A stretch of 64,000 bases of DNA from Verpa conica (lineage: Eukaryota > Ascomycota > Pezizomycetes > Pezizales > Morchellaceae), in assembly GCA_033030425.1 (NCBI GenBank), contig JAUFSD010000012.1, positions 620,001-684,000 on the forward strand, written 5' to 3'. This document shows positions 1-11,144 of this stretch, one piece after another (positions within the stretch are counted from its first letter, which is position 1; every line of letters starts with the position of its first letter). Below the pieces are notes generated by a model. That model did no database searches and was not told where the DNA came from. It saw only the letters and a program-made list of their open reading frames with translations. The translations under genes and the position numbers were made by a program.

Positions 1-1166
1 ACTAACGTCGCTTTTTCACCCTTTGGGTGAAATTGCGGTGGTATCGGCGACGCAGGAGCCTTTGGTTGTCGTTTTACCCTCCCCACATATCTAACCTGTG
101 TCCTGTGGAATCTCAAGTCCTCTAATGTCTCTGGGTTGAAGCTAGCAGTGATGTCTATACCCACCACCAAATTGTTACCTGTGATATGCACGATCCCATC
201 GATCACTACATGACCTCTCGGTGGTGGCGGGGGCTTCCATGTACTCCGGAGATTTTTGTGGGTAACACCTAGACCTTGCTTAACGGCGGTTGTACCTACT
301 ACCACCAGCTCGCCCATTGAATCCACTGTTTTCCCGCTAGCCTTTAGAGCCTGGAGCCAGCCGAAGGTAGCCTGGATAGAACTATATAGAGAGTAGAATA
401 CCCATGAGGGGTAGAGGGTAGTGGAAAGACGGTGCATTGTGTTCTGGGGAACGGGGCGTGATACCCATTCATATTTTAGAGTTGAGAGGCGGAGGGGGTT
501 TAAAATCCCTGCGTTTGGATTTAAGGGGTCTCGCTCTGCCGGTGATATGAGCAAACCTTTTCGTGTGTATTCCGGGGGTGGACCAATTCTAGTCACCGGT
601 TTTTTGTAAGCTTGAGATAAAAGAAACTGAGAATGAACTAAGTGGATAAGGCTCACGGGTAATGATAGTATAGAATCGACCCTACTGCTTTCACATTGCC
701 CCCAAATTTCGATTTGTTGTTGGCTTCGAGGTTCTTTACGAGAGTTTCAAGAATTTTAGCTGTATATCCGGTTAGCTGGCTAAAGAATTTAACTCAACAC
801 AGAACTCAGCTCACGAATGAGGAAGAGAAACTTACCTCTAGCAGTTCGCGATTTCTTCTTATCCTGATTGAACTTTAGAAAAGCCTGAAATTCGGGGTCC
901 GTAACTTCATATGTCTTAAGAGGGCCCTGCTCTGCAAACCCCAAAGGTATAAATAACGGTTCCTCCCATCCACCACCGAACATTTGTAACATAATATTCG
1001 CCGCAATATGACAACCGCTCAAGAGCAGGAGTCCTCGAAAGAGCCCATTAACCCGTTTGTCCTGTGGAACAAACCGAACCCGGTAAAGCTTGTATTTATC
1101 TGACTGGGCGGCGATCTTAACAGGAACTCGGGAGTGGGAAAGAAGACTCCTAAGGTTTCTGAACAT
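1..1166 (-). CDS. Partial two-exon gene, possible mitochondrial membrane protein of unknown function
   Basis: I do not recognise the family. Exon 1 is 1166-836 and exon 2 is 508-1, running off the left edge. The intron (835-509, 327 bp) has a GTAAGT donor and a CGCAG acceptor, and the junction keeps frame (phase 1). The start at 1166 (MFRNLRSLLS) was preferred over the in-frame Met at 1214 because it begins a short Arg/Ser-rich, acid-free stretch that looks like a mitochondrial presequence. A hydrophobic segment (GLFRGLLLLSGCHIAANIML) lies at about residues 40-60 and may be a membrane span. Exon 2 reads as a globular domain (ATFGWLQALKASGK, HVVIDGIVHITGNNLVVGID) with a proline run. The intact frame across both exons and the matched splice phase support a real gene. 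The mitochondrial location is inferred from the N-terminus only. Confidence 0.6.
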
Positions 1167-1564
1167 GATGAGCCCGGGGAAGCGGCGTATGCCGCCGGGA
1201 TAAGCACCCAGCAAACTACTTGAAATCGCCGGTATAAAGCGATAAGAAGCCTCCCTGAACCCACGAATTCAGGGGAAATGTACAGGCAGAGTAGCCGTCG
1301 GAGAAAAGCAGTGGCGAGATCGTGAAGAAAGTGGGGGAGGAATTATCACAAAGCAGCAGGGTGCGCGTGGGTCCATGAGTGAGTCCCGCAGATGAGACTG
1401 GGGATGCGCTGAACATGCGTAGATGCGGGTACGGCATTGCGTATGGGACCGAGCCGCAACTTCACCACAGATGTCCCCTGCATCACCAACATTATAACCA
1501 CCTTAACGCCTCCACTCCCGCGTCCGACCTTTTCTCTCCACTTAACGCTATTGTCACCATTAAA
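1167..1564. promoter_or_regulatory. Shared upstream region of two divergent genes
   Basis: This 398-bp gap separates the start codons of the left-edge gene (minus) and the Vps3844-like gene (plus), so it must hold both promoters. I see no clear TATA box or other nameable site. The ORFs crossing it lack protein-like composition. Confidence 0.5.
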
Positions 1565-3002
1565 ATGAGGCTTCTCGCAGGTCTCGTGGCTTCTAGCCTG
1601 GTTACTCTCGCCGCCTCCAAATTAAACAATATTGTCGCCCAACTTTCGCCGGAAGAGACACGGCTCTTGCTGGCAGAGCGTCTGGGTGTTTCCAGATTCC
1701 ATGAATTAAAACTCCAAGGAGCAGATGTACACAAAACCTACTTGGATATGTCCTCCTTCAAGGAACAGGAGAGAGAGGCAGTGGGCATGTTTACAGAGAG
1801 CCCACGGAAGGGGAACTTTGTCCTTTCACTAGCAGGCATGAAAGATAATAAACGTACGTGATAATGCGCTCAAATCTACATATATGCGACCCTGATGCAG
1901 TTGGGTTCAATGCTACGATTTATCTGACATTACTAGCTAAATAGTGAATCCCGACCTGCCTTCAATCATGATTGTCGACGATTCATTGAGCACGTATGAC
2001 GACGCACCTAGCGCTTCATCCGTCGCGAGTCTACTCTCTCGCCTTGCATCTGAGAAGGCAGAACTTTCTGGATTGCATAAAAACGTTTTCTCGAAGACCT
2101 CTGCTGGTGGGTTGTGTGTGTCTGTTCCAAGACTGGAGGTACGAATATTACCCCAAAACCCCGACCCGTCAACCCTAATAACTCAATTTCCACTACTATA
2201 GGAACTTGCAAAATTCGAAGCCGTACTCGACAAAAACGGTTTCCCAACAAGATTGCCTGAAGATCTTCAACACCTTGTGTCAACCCTCAATCCGACCGAA
2301 ACATCTCAATCAAAGTTCCTAACCGAGTTTACGATGATTAGAAGATTCATGGAGGTTGTGCTTCCCGGTTTACCAGAAGACGCAATGGCCTACTGCCATG
2401 CCCCCGCATTAGAAGCATTTATCGCTGCAAAGGGTGCTAAATCCCCCGAAGCCAAAGTAGCAGAGGCACTCTACAGCTATCTCCTCAAACACATTCCATC
2501 ATCCATCAAAAGCACTGTCCTCCTACTCCCCCAGCCTAGGGAAGGTTCGCATGCCAAACGCGAGGAGGAACCGCTCTCTATGATTCAACCCTCCCCCAGC
2601 TCTAGCTCTAGCTCCGACTCTGCACCTGCCAAAGCAAAGAAAATACTCGCATCGGGCCCAATCGCACGCTGCCACTCTAGCAAAAACGCCTGCGAGTCAT
2701 CTACTTCCGAGTGTTCGGGTCATGGTAGCTGTGCCAATGCCATTCAGGCAGGCTCCAACTCGTGCTGGTCCTGTGTGTGCAAGCCAACCGTTACCAAAAC
2801 CAAGAATGGTGTCAAGACCACTACCTGGGCAGGAGCTGCGTGCCAGAAGAAGGACATCAGCATTCCATTCAACATTTTCCTAGTTTTCGGTATTGTCATT
2901 ACGTTCATTGCCATTGCCGCAATCAACTTACTTTATAGCATTGGTGATGAACCGCTACCGAGTGTCTTAAGCGCTGGTGTCGCACCGGCTAAACATAATT
3001 AG
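1565..3002 (+). CDS. Vacuolar sorting protein of the Vps3844 (DUF3844) type, type I membrane protein
   Basis: Exons 1565-1853, 1945-2138 and 2202-3002 give a 427-aa protein; both introns are GT-AG and keep frame. The N-terminus (MRLLAGLVASSLVTLAAS) is a signal peptide. The central part is a helical luminal domain, followed by a Ser-rich linker at about residues 270-300. Next comes a Cys-rich EGF-like module (CHSSKNACESSTSECSGHGS and CWSCVCKP, ending GAACQKKD). A single membrane span (IFLVFGIVITFIAIAAINLL) and a short cytosolic tail close the protein. This order, EGF-like cysteines then one span at the C-terminus, is the mark of the fungal Vps3844 family, linked by family annotation to vacuolar protein sorting. 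The molecular role is not well defined. The start was chosen because it opens the signal peptide. Confidence 0.88.
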
Positions 3003-3890
3003 TTTACTGGGGCTTTTGTAGGTTTAAAGATGGATGTGTAATTCTCTAGTTTTCATTGGTTTCTTTGCGTTGATGTTAGGAATGGCTTGTTTGGAAACTA
3101 TGTTTGTGTTTGTGTTTTTTCTCTTTACTGTCAGGTTGGCGAGCGGGTATGTCAGGATATAGGTTGCTCAAGTGGAAACCAGAAGCTGAAAAGAAATGAT
3201 AGGGACGAATTGGATATTTCTCTAATGGGTGAGATGGTACCTTCGCCTTTCTATTGTATATCATACATATATCAATCTTATCTTTCTACACAATATTGGT
3301 AAATAAAATATGTAGCCCTAACCCATGTCCAAACTGACTGATTGCAAAGCCATCTAAATAAATCTTATTATCTACATGTAGGTATGTACTTTTTTAAATA
3401 ATCCCCCATCAAAAAAGAACATGCAACTAGCTGATACCATATTCAATAAGCTACATAAACTTAGGCCACTACCATATTATCTCAGCTATAACAGAGTCGT
3501 GTAAGAGCGCTGAATATTTACTACTCGCGACAGGCAATAAGTACCTGGAAACGCCTCTAATATAGAATATCTATTAGATACAGAGGCCTTTCTGTGAAGA
3601 ATGCCCACCTGGGTACTTATTGCCTGTTTAGGTCGACCTTAGCCTCTATCTTTACTGGCCATAACTGAGCCTCAATGCGCACTCAACCAATCTCAAAAAT
3701 TCTTTCATCCCACAGTCATGATCGCTATAGCCGAGATTTTACGGGGTATGTATGCTTATTCTTGTGTAACAGTACCGACGTGTTTAAGCGTAGGAGCTGC
3801 TTAGCCCTGCCAGAGTCGCATCCCCGCAACATAACGCTTTACGAAATATACTCGCGCCCTTGAACAGCGAAGTGCTTTCCCCCTTAAGCA
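3003..3890. other. Intergenic region with a small inverted-repeat element
   Basis: AT-rich spacer between the Vps3844-like gene and the kinase-ankyrin gene. It holds the fold-back element listed at 3531-3626. The remaining ORFs (for example 3087-3302) have no protein-like features. Confidence 0.6.
3531..3626. repeat. 96-bp fold-back element with 15-bp terminal inverted repeats
   Basis: The left end caggcaataagtacc (3531-3545) is the exact reverse complement of the right end (3612-3626). A second inner pair (gcctct / agaggc) lies within, so a single strand would fold into a long hairpin. No target site duplication is visible. It may be a tiny MITE or a hairpin RNA source; the sequence does not decide. 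Confidence 0.55.
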
Positions 3891-6394
3891 ATGTCTATTG
3901 CAGTGGTAAATGTCGATCAATACAAACTCAGTACCAAGTTCAGCAAACGCTACAAAGAGCATACCATTACTTGCGAGTCAGGAACGAGGACGGAACGGTG
4001 GATTAGGGACAGACTTCTTGGTAGCGGAACTTTCGGAGCGGTATGGCTGGAGAAAGAGAGGAAGATAGGCGCGTTCAGGGCAGTAAAACAGATAACTAAG
4101 ATACATACTTTGATGAACAAAAGAGAGCTACAAGCTTTAATCCAACTAAAAGAGGTATAATTATATTTCATTTTCCATCCCCAGTCAACCCAATACGTAC
4201 ACAATATCCCTCCAGGTATTTAGAAGTTAAACTAACTTGGATACTGATCTCTAGTACCCTCAACACTTTGTTCAATTCTTTGGATGGTTTGAGAATGAAG
4301 AAAACATATATCTCGCCATGGAGTATATGCCACTTGGCGACTTAGCAGGACTCATCCCAAAGGGCGGTATGGCTGAGAGTAGTGCAAAGATCATCGCAGG
4401 GCAGCTGCTCAAAGGCTTAAAGATCATGCATGACAACAAATTCTGCCACCGTGATCTCAAGCCAGCGGCAAGACCTCCTACAGATTTATATCTAGTAGGA
4501 AGAGGCTAATAAACAGTACAGAACATTCTTATAGCCTCATCGGCCCCTAGTATCATAGTCAAAATTAGCGACTTTGGTATTTCAAAGCAAGAAGTGGATG
4601 GCACGGCGCTCCGAACACAAATAGGAACCCCTGCTTACGCCGCACCTGAAGCTAGAGGTATCCTTCCTTCTAGAGCCACAACCTACACCAGCGCTGCTGA
4701 TATGTGGTCATTTGGGTGTTTGACCCACGTCCTCATGACCGGGGAGACACCTTTTTCAGAATTATTGCTTTTCCAATATATCGAAAAACGATCAGCAGTC
4801 CCGTTTCCAGAAATGATTCTGAGGGAAGCAAACGCGAGTCAAACCGCAATCGATTTCATTATTAGCTTAGTCACGCCGCTACCAGAAAACAGATTAACGG
4901 TAGATCAAGCATTAAAACACCAATGGTTGCACGCCGGAGGTCAGGAGCAGGAGCGAGACAGGGATGAACTTGGTCCCTTGGAGAAAGAAATTCTAGATGA
5001 GGAGGAAAGTTTAGATGAGGAGGAGGAAAGTTTAGGTGAGGAGGAAAGTTCAGATGAGGAGGAAAGTTCAGATGAGGAGGAAAGTTCAGATGAGGAGGAA
5101 AGTTCAGATGAAGAGGGGGAAAGCTCTAGTAGAGAGACCACCGCATTAGAATCCGGTTTAGGACAAGATAAAGTTGCTCCAAACAGCTCAAGTTAGTCCT
5201 ATACACATGCACCGTACACAACTATTATACGTCAATCTCCCAAGCTAATTACCTTTAACAGCAGCGACCCCGATAAATCCCTTCCTCGAAGAACCTAAGT
5301 CGGGTACACAAACGATCCTACACAATTGCACTACTCTTCACTGCGCAGCCAAACATGGAAATTTAGGCACCACGAACCTACTCCTAGCTAATGGGGCAGA
5401 TATCATGGCAAAGGATAGCACCGGATGGTCAGCACTCCACTATGCAGCCCATAATGGACACGAAAATGTCGCGAACCTACTCTTGGTGAATGGGGCAGAT
5501 ATCATGGCAAAGAGTAGCAATGGATGGTCAGCACTCCACTATGCAGCCCATAATGGACACGATAATGTCACGAACCTACTCCTAGTGAATGGGGCAGATA
5601 TCATGGCAAAGGATGACTATGGATGGTCAGCACTCCACCATGCAGCCCGTAATAGACACGAAAATGTCACGAACCTACTCTTAGTGAATGGGGCAGATAT
5701 CATGGCAAAGGATGACTATGGATGGCCAGCACTCCACCATGCAGCCCATGATGGACACGAAAATGTCGCGAACCTACTCCTAGTGAATGGGGCAGATATC
5801 ATGGCAAAGAATAACAATGGACGGTCAGCACTCCACCATGCAGCCTGGAATGGACACGAAAATGTCACGAACCTACTCCTAGTGAATGGGGCAGATATCA
5901 TGGCAAAGAGTAACAATGGACGGTCAGCACTCCACCACGCAGCCTGTAACGGACACGAAAATATCGCGAACCTACTCTTAGTGAATGGGTCAGATATCAT
6001 GGCAAAGGATTTCTATGGATGGTCAGCACTCCACCATGCAGCCCGTAATGGACACAAAAAAGTTGAGAACCTACTACAAGAGAAGGAAGCAAATATCATA
6101 TCAAAGGGTAAACAGCGAGAGTTAATACCAATACTACACCAGGTAAACCATAAAGGACACCAAAGAATGGCAAGCCTACCTTTGGTGAAGGAAGCAGACA
6201 CCACAGCGAAATATAACAGACGAACAACGTCACACGAAAATGCCCCCCATTGGCACGGCAAGACGGTTCAACCCCTTCCTATAAATAAACAGCCAGTAGT
6301 CAAGACAGTTCAACCTCTTACTATAAATAAGCCACAGCCAGTAGTCAAGACAAAATTCCGTCATACCATTATTAATCTTTTCAAAAATAATTAA
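3891..6394 (+). CDS. Serine/threonine protein kinase fused to ankyrin repeats
   Basis: Exons 3891-4154, 4255-4467, 4522-5191 and 5262-6394 give 759 aa. The kinase domain has the glycine loop GSGTFG (44-49), Lys66 in the AVK motif, HRDLKPAN with Asp155, DFG with Asp176 and an APE motif, so it should be active. After it comes an acidic Ser-Glu linker made of repeated 18-bp units (DEEESS). The last exon codes a first divergent ankyrin unit, seven nearly identical 33-residue repeats (cores W/R-SALHxAAxNGHENVxNLLL) and two decayed ones. It ends in a basic tail with repeated QPVVKT. Intron 2 is of GC-AG type (GCAAGA donor) and restores HRDLKPANIL exactly. Intron 3 (GTTAGT donor, phase 1) joins kinase to ankyrins in frame, which is why I merged two ORFs. 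Ankyrin repeats usually bind partner proteins; the substrate is unknown. Confidence 0.85.
5405..6094 (+). repeat. Tandem 99-bp ankyrin-coding repeats
   Basis: Seven head-to-tail 99-bp units, each coding one 33-residue ankyrin repeat. They share long stretches of identical DNA (for example gaatggggcagatatcatgg recurs in most units), so the array expanded recently. Differences between units fall mainly in the first codons after MAK and around the ALH motif, that is in the exposed loop and first helix. Confidence 0.85.
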
Positions 6395-7980
6395 TAGGGA
6401 TATTAAGAGAAGAGTTGGATATTAGTAAGGCCTACACTCTGGCCTCCCATTGATAAGACTCTAGACCTTCTTTTTCTCTTTGTATGCTCAAAAGCAACGA
6501 ATCTCATTTGGGTCGTAACCTATGTACTGGATATTTAACTAGTTAGCTGCTACGGACTACGTTTCAAAGGGCAGATATGAGACAGATGTATCCCTAGGCT
6601 TAGGAAGGCATTATTGGGCCAACAGAATAAGCAACCATATCAGGAGTTTTCAATGTTTTCTTCTACGGTTTCAACTTTGCTAGGATTTGCTATGAATAGG
6701 GTGGTGAAGTGAGACACAAGTTTCTTACCAAGGGTTTAGCCATACATGTACAGAGTAGCCTCCATTCCCGAGTACATTATTTCAACTCATAAAATTCTAA
6801 AAGACGAATTTACGTCTCATCTACAACTAGCCATAATCTTATCTCGGTTCCCATATGCTAGTGTTTAACTTTCTAAGAATCATATGGGTAAGAACAAGTT
6901 ATCTTTGAGGGTAGTCTGGTTCCAACCCCCATGTTTTATTTTCTGCGCAGCACCGTAGAGTCTGGTCTCACGACTGCTTATTCCTCCGAGGTTTGCCAGT
7001 TCGCGTCTCGGCATATTTTGGGCATATTATGGCTTGGGGGCTCTTGGAGAAGTTATGGCACCTCCCGGAGAAACTCTGGTATTTCTCGGAAGTGCTCCGA
7101 ACCTATTAACACAGACCCCATGGTACCTAATCCTCCTCAACACCATATTTGCTATATTATAGTACTGTATCCCCTAGAATTCTTACTCTCCGGGGTTTTG
7201 TCGGTTCTTTTTCGGGCATATTTTTTCTCTCTGAGCCTTGTGGTAAGTAGTTTTAGAGCTCAAAAAGTGACTCCGAGCCCCCTAGGGACCCCCGAACGCT
7301 ACGGAGACTTTCGGGGCGGAGCTTTACTGCTCTAGAACCTAGAGTGCTGCGCAGAAAAAAAAATCTAAGGCTAAGCACAAGACTACGTTGAGGGCTCATA
7401 AAAATACACTCCAAAACCCGCTAGTACAATAGAAGCTAAAAATCATAAGTTCCTCCTTGATAGTATTGTAGATTTAGGCCCAACATTATTTTCCTACAGT
7501 AAGCATAGTAACTAATAAATATACATAACCATCCCAATTAGTCCTCGCAATAGCGGTGTACCTTGAGTATTATATTATTATATGTAGTAATGGAGAGTAG
7601 AGAGGAAGTGATATGGATGACTACAAAAACACGATTATTCTTCCTAGTAATGGGCTTTAAAATCTACACCAGGAGGTCATATAATCATATCTAAAACATT
7701 AGTAGACATCAGCCACCTAACAAAATAAAATGTTGGTGATAATATTGGTCCAGCTGCATGATATGCAGCCCCGTTTGTAGATCCTTGGCAAACCTTATTT
7801 CCCATTTTCTTGGCAATATAATATCCTAAACTTAGTACGCACATATATATTATTCAACTCAAGAAGAATATCAGTCGCTGTCAAAAGTAAGTCTGAATCA
7901 TAAAAACTCACTCGCTTTTAGCTATCAGAGAAACAAAACAAAAAAGATGAAACATATAACTACAATCTATTATTATTCCC
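6395..7980. other. AT-rich intergenic region with one TIR element
   Basis: Lies between two convergent genes, the kinase-ankyrin gene and cyclophilin H. Apart from the element at 6941-7356 I see only AT-rich DNA without coding character. Confidence 0.6.
6941..7356. mobile_element. 416-bp non-autonomous element with 13-bp terminal inverted repeats
   Basis: The ends ttctgcgcagcac (6941-6953) and gtgctgcgcagaa (7344-7356) are perfect inverted repeats. The inside is more GC-rich than the flanking DNA and has partial internal symmetry (repeated ggcatatt and ctccga motifs on both strands). The ORF inside (6931-7335) has no recognisable domain. A clear target duplication is missing, so the call as a MITE-like element rests on the TIRs and the composition shift alone. 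Confidence 0.5.
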
Positions 7981-8917
7981 TTACATCTCCCCACATTGAC
8001 TAATCACCACGTCCGTCGTTGGTCGGTCCAATATCACCCTAACGTTCTCGACCTTCCTAACCACATCCATACCATCAATGACCCTTCCGAACGCAACATA
8101 CTTCCCATCCAGAAACGGGGCTGCCTTGGACGTTATGAAGAACTGACAACCGTTTGTATTAGGTCCGGAACTAATCCACTTTAGTTAAACTTTGAGGCCT
8201 AGATGAGAGTTTTTTTATTTTATTTACGCACTTTGCCATGGCAAGAATCCCAGGAGCATCATGTTTAACCTGAAACCCTTCATCCGGGAATCGATCCGAT
8301 CCGTAGATCGATGCGGCTCCAGAGCCATCATTGTTCAGGAAGTCACCACCTTGGATCCTATTGATAAGCGCGCTGTCAGCCAAGTGCCGTCGCAATGCAA
8401 CACAGCTATGATTAACAGTGTCGGGTATAGCCCATAATCCAAGGACAAAGACACGGGCGTGCGTCCTTTCCCGTTACATGGCCCACATGCTGACGTGAAA
8501 GGAATGAAAGGAATGTAGCCGCACATAAAGTCTTTAATCTACATTCGTTAGCCTAGTTAACATTATGCTAGAATATAGCCATATCCATCGGCCTTGAATG
8601 ATCCGATAAAAGCTCAGCCCCATAGAATAATCCAGGCTTCCCTTACCACGCGATGAAACTTAGAGCCCTTGTATCCCAGCGGCCTTCCACCACGGCCTTT
8701 GGTCTCCCCGGTACAGAACTGGCGAAAGTTCTCAGCAGTCTTGGGGACAATCTCTGGGAACAACTCCATCTTGATCCGACCAAGTGGTTCGCCTAACACC
8801 CGTCAATTAGTATGTTATGTGCGAACAGAAGGGGCAGGGTAGCGAATGGAACTTACCACCGATCGCGATGTCGAAAAATACGACAGGGTTTTGGGGGGTT
8901 GTTTGAGCAGCTGCCAT
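7981..8917 (-). CDS. cyp3: Peptidyl-prolyl cis-trans isomerase H (spliceosomal cyclophilin)
   Basis: Five exons on the minus strand (8917-8857, 8792-8647, 8538-8525, 8357-8232, 8170-7981) give 178 aa, matching the usual length of cyclophilin H (177 in human). The whole chain is one cyclophilin domain: [34 protein letters not shown] and the C-terminal VVISQCGEM, which is typical of the H class. Catalytic Arg is in FHRV, and the QGGDF and GCQFF motifs line the proline pocket. Members of this class bind the U4/U6 snRNP in the nucleus and catalyse proline isomerisation. Exon 3 is a 14-nt micro-exon (codes IKDFM with its neighbour), needed to restore the family sequence. Assignment is strong; the snRNP role is from family knowledge. 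Confidence 0.92.
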
Positions 8918-11144
8918 TGTTGAATAATTTCTCAGAGTAGATTAGATGTTTGAAGGTTGGAGTTGATGTTCTTTGCCGGGATGAGGCTCTGCAGGCGCGG
9001 GGACACTAGCAGTCTAGTCACGTGAAAATGACGCGCCAAGTCTATTACGGGCGTCAGTAATCTGGCAGAGATCCTCGCTCCAGATTACGATTCCCGACCT
9101 GTCCATATTGCATGCCCAGGTCATGCCGATTTTACCGATTTCTTGGTTTGAGGATGGCAGAAAGTCTCATGTTCCTACCGGTGCTCTCTCTCTGCTTCCC
9201 TCACCTATTTGATTGAAAAGAGTATCTGCTTGTCGGCTTGCCGGCCCCGAATTGAAACACGCGATAGAGCCGAGTAACAATAAATAGCATGCCATTCTGA
9301 CAAGGTCTCACAAAGTGCAAGTGCTACTACAAAATTGGAACTGACTCTGACCTGTCATGCTACTGAGTTCTAAACTAATCAACCACCAATGCGTGCAGAA
9401 TGGCCCCGCCACTGGCGTACAGCAGTTGCTCTAAATACAATAAAGTAAGCATTCGGGATAAAAACCCCGGTTCTCGCTTGCGGGGGAGGTTAGTCTCTCA
9501 ATCAATGAGATGGCAGTCCTGATGGAGAGTTCGATGCACTCTCCTCCTCGCCCTCTACGATCACCAGTGTTGTTGTTGAGCGGGAGTTACCAGCCAATTG
9601 GTAGGATTACCATACTTGTGGGGCTTGCGCGGGGTTCCTGTATCTCTGCAAATCTAGCTGCATTACAAGCTCATTTGCCAGTTGCTTGTTTTCCTTGGGG
9701 GTTGCTGTTGGTAACGGGCGGCTTGATCCAGGAATAGCTTTTCTTCACTTGCTCTGTGCTCCCCTATCTCCTTTTTTTCCTTGGGTCTATCACTACAATC
9801 GCCATCGAGAGAAAAGATTGCTGGGGCTAGCCCCGGGAAAAGAGGCAAAGTCAGTATAAAAATTAGCCACCCGCGCCGTGCCGAGAGTGTATGTAATTAG
9901 TAGCCCAGGTTCTAGAATAAATGGCTCTCCCAAGACAGTAACCGCTCGTGGGTGAGTGATCTGATGAGTGATCCATCTAGCTTATACTGATCAGAAAAGC
10001 CCGGAGACGGTTATTGAAAACGCATCAAAGATCTTGATGTCAAGAGCAGTTCTCAAATGGGCAAAGCAGAATAGTCGCGGTGGCTGAAAACAGCAAGAAC
10101 CAAACCCAATCCCGGGCGAGACACGGCCTTGCAGCTGACCCACCGCAGCAGGGATCTCTCCACTGGCTGTGACATGTGGTTGGCCAAGAGCACCGTAGCT
10201 TCCCGTTCTGGGCCTAGGGGGCCATTTCTCACACAAAGGACAGGATTCGTTTGAGAAAGTCCCGCCGACGGGGGATCTTATGGAGGGCACTTCTGCCTGC
10301 ATACCCTGGCTTTATTGGGGGTGATCTCTTCCTTGGCCCGGGCTCAATGCCCAGCACTCCGCCTTCCTCAAAGCACAGGAAGAAGAAGGCGACAAGGGGA
10401 CACCCCACACCTTCTGAAGAGTGAGAGTAAGTGAGTGAGAGAAAGAGTGAGGAGTGTGTGTGAACGTGAGTGTGAGTGTGAGTGGAAGGTCCATTTGAGA
10501 ACCCTCCTCCCTTCCTCTCTCGTATCGGGGCTCTTCTCCGTAACCTCAGTGTTCTCCGTGATATCATCCATCTTGCTGCGTCCTCTCCATCCCAAGAGCA
10601 GACGCGGTTTGGTATCTGGGACTTGGGATTTGGGATTCCACTCGCATTCTCACTCGTAACCGCTACATCTATCTGTACGTACAGTCGCGTCGGGTATTCG
10701 CTGCGTTGCTGCTGCTGCTGCTGCTTCCAACCAACAGTCCCCATCTTCTACATTCGGCGGTTGGGAAGGCTGAATCCATACATTCACCCATCACCCAACA
10801 CCTGAAGAAGAAGAAACTCCCGTGCCATCTCGAGATATATTCACCAGTCACCCACCTTCTGTTGTTTCTCTGCTATTACTACCCTCCCCCCCCCCCCGAT
10901 TTACCTAAAAAGTAAATCATACCACCTATTCGTCGGCCTTTGCTTTTCTTTCGATTTTATTTATTTGTTTTCTGCTCAAGAAACTTGTTCGCCGTTAGCC
11001 TGCAAAGAGTTTTCTCCTAGCCTTCTAATCACCTGTCGGTTGCATTTGGCACGCCAACTTCATATGGGAGTCTAAAACACCCCTACCCCCCAGCCCACTT
11101 TCTTTCTTCCTTAAACCTTTAATCACTCCTTCCACCACGATACG
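8918..11144. other. Long region upstream of two divergent genes, with simple repeats
   Basis: 2.2 kb between the start codons of cyclophilin H and the RING-H2 gene. It contains a GTGAGT-type simple repeat (about 10430-10490), a GCT triplet run (about 10706-10725), a C run near 10887-10899 and pyrimidine-rich DNA before 11145. These are promoter and probably long 5' leader sequence of the RING gene. I see no convincing coding exon; the ORFs at 10229-10744 run through the simple repeats. Confidence 0.5.

Noticed and set aside
4501..4521. GT donor near 4495 for kinase intron 2
   Set aside because: It would give an intron under 30 bp and break the HRDLKPxN motif; the GC donor at 4468 fits both length and protein.
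6931..7335. 134-aa ORF inside the TIR element
   Set aside because: It begins outside the element boundary and has no recognisable domain.
10229..10744. 171-aa minus ORF with His/Ser/Thr runs
   Set aside because: It follows the GTGAGT and GCT simple repeats upstream of the RING gene; several overlapping frames are open for the same reason.
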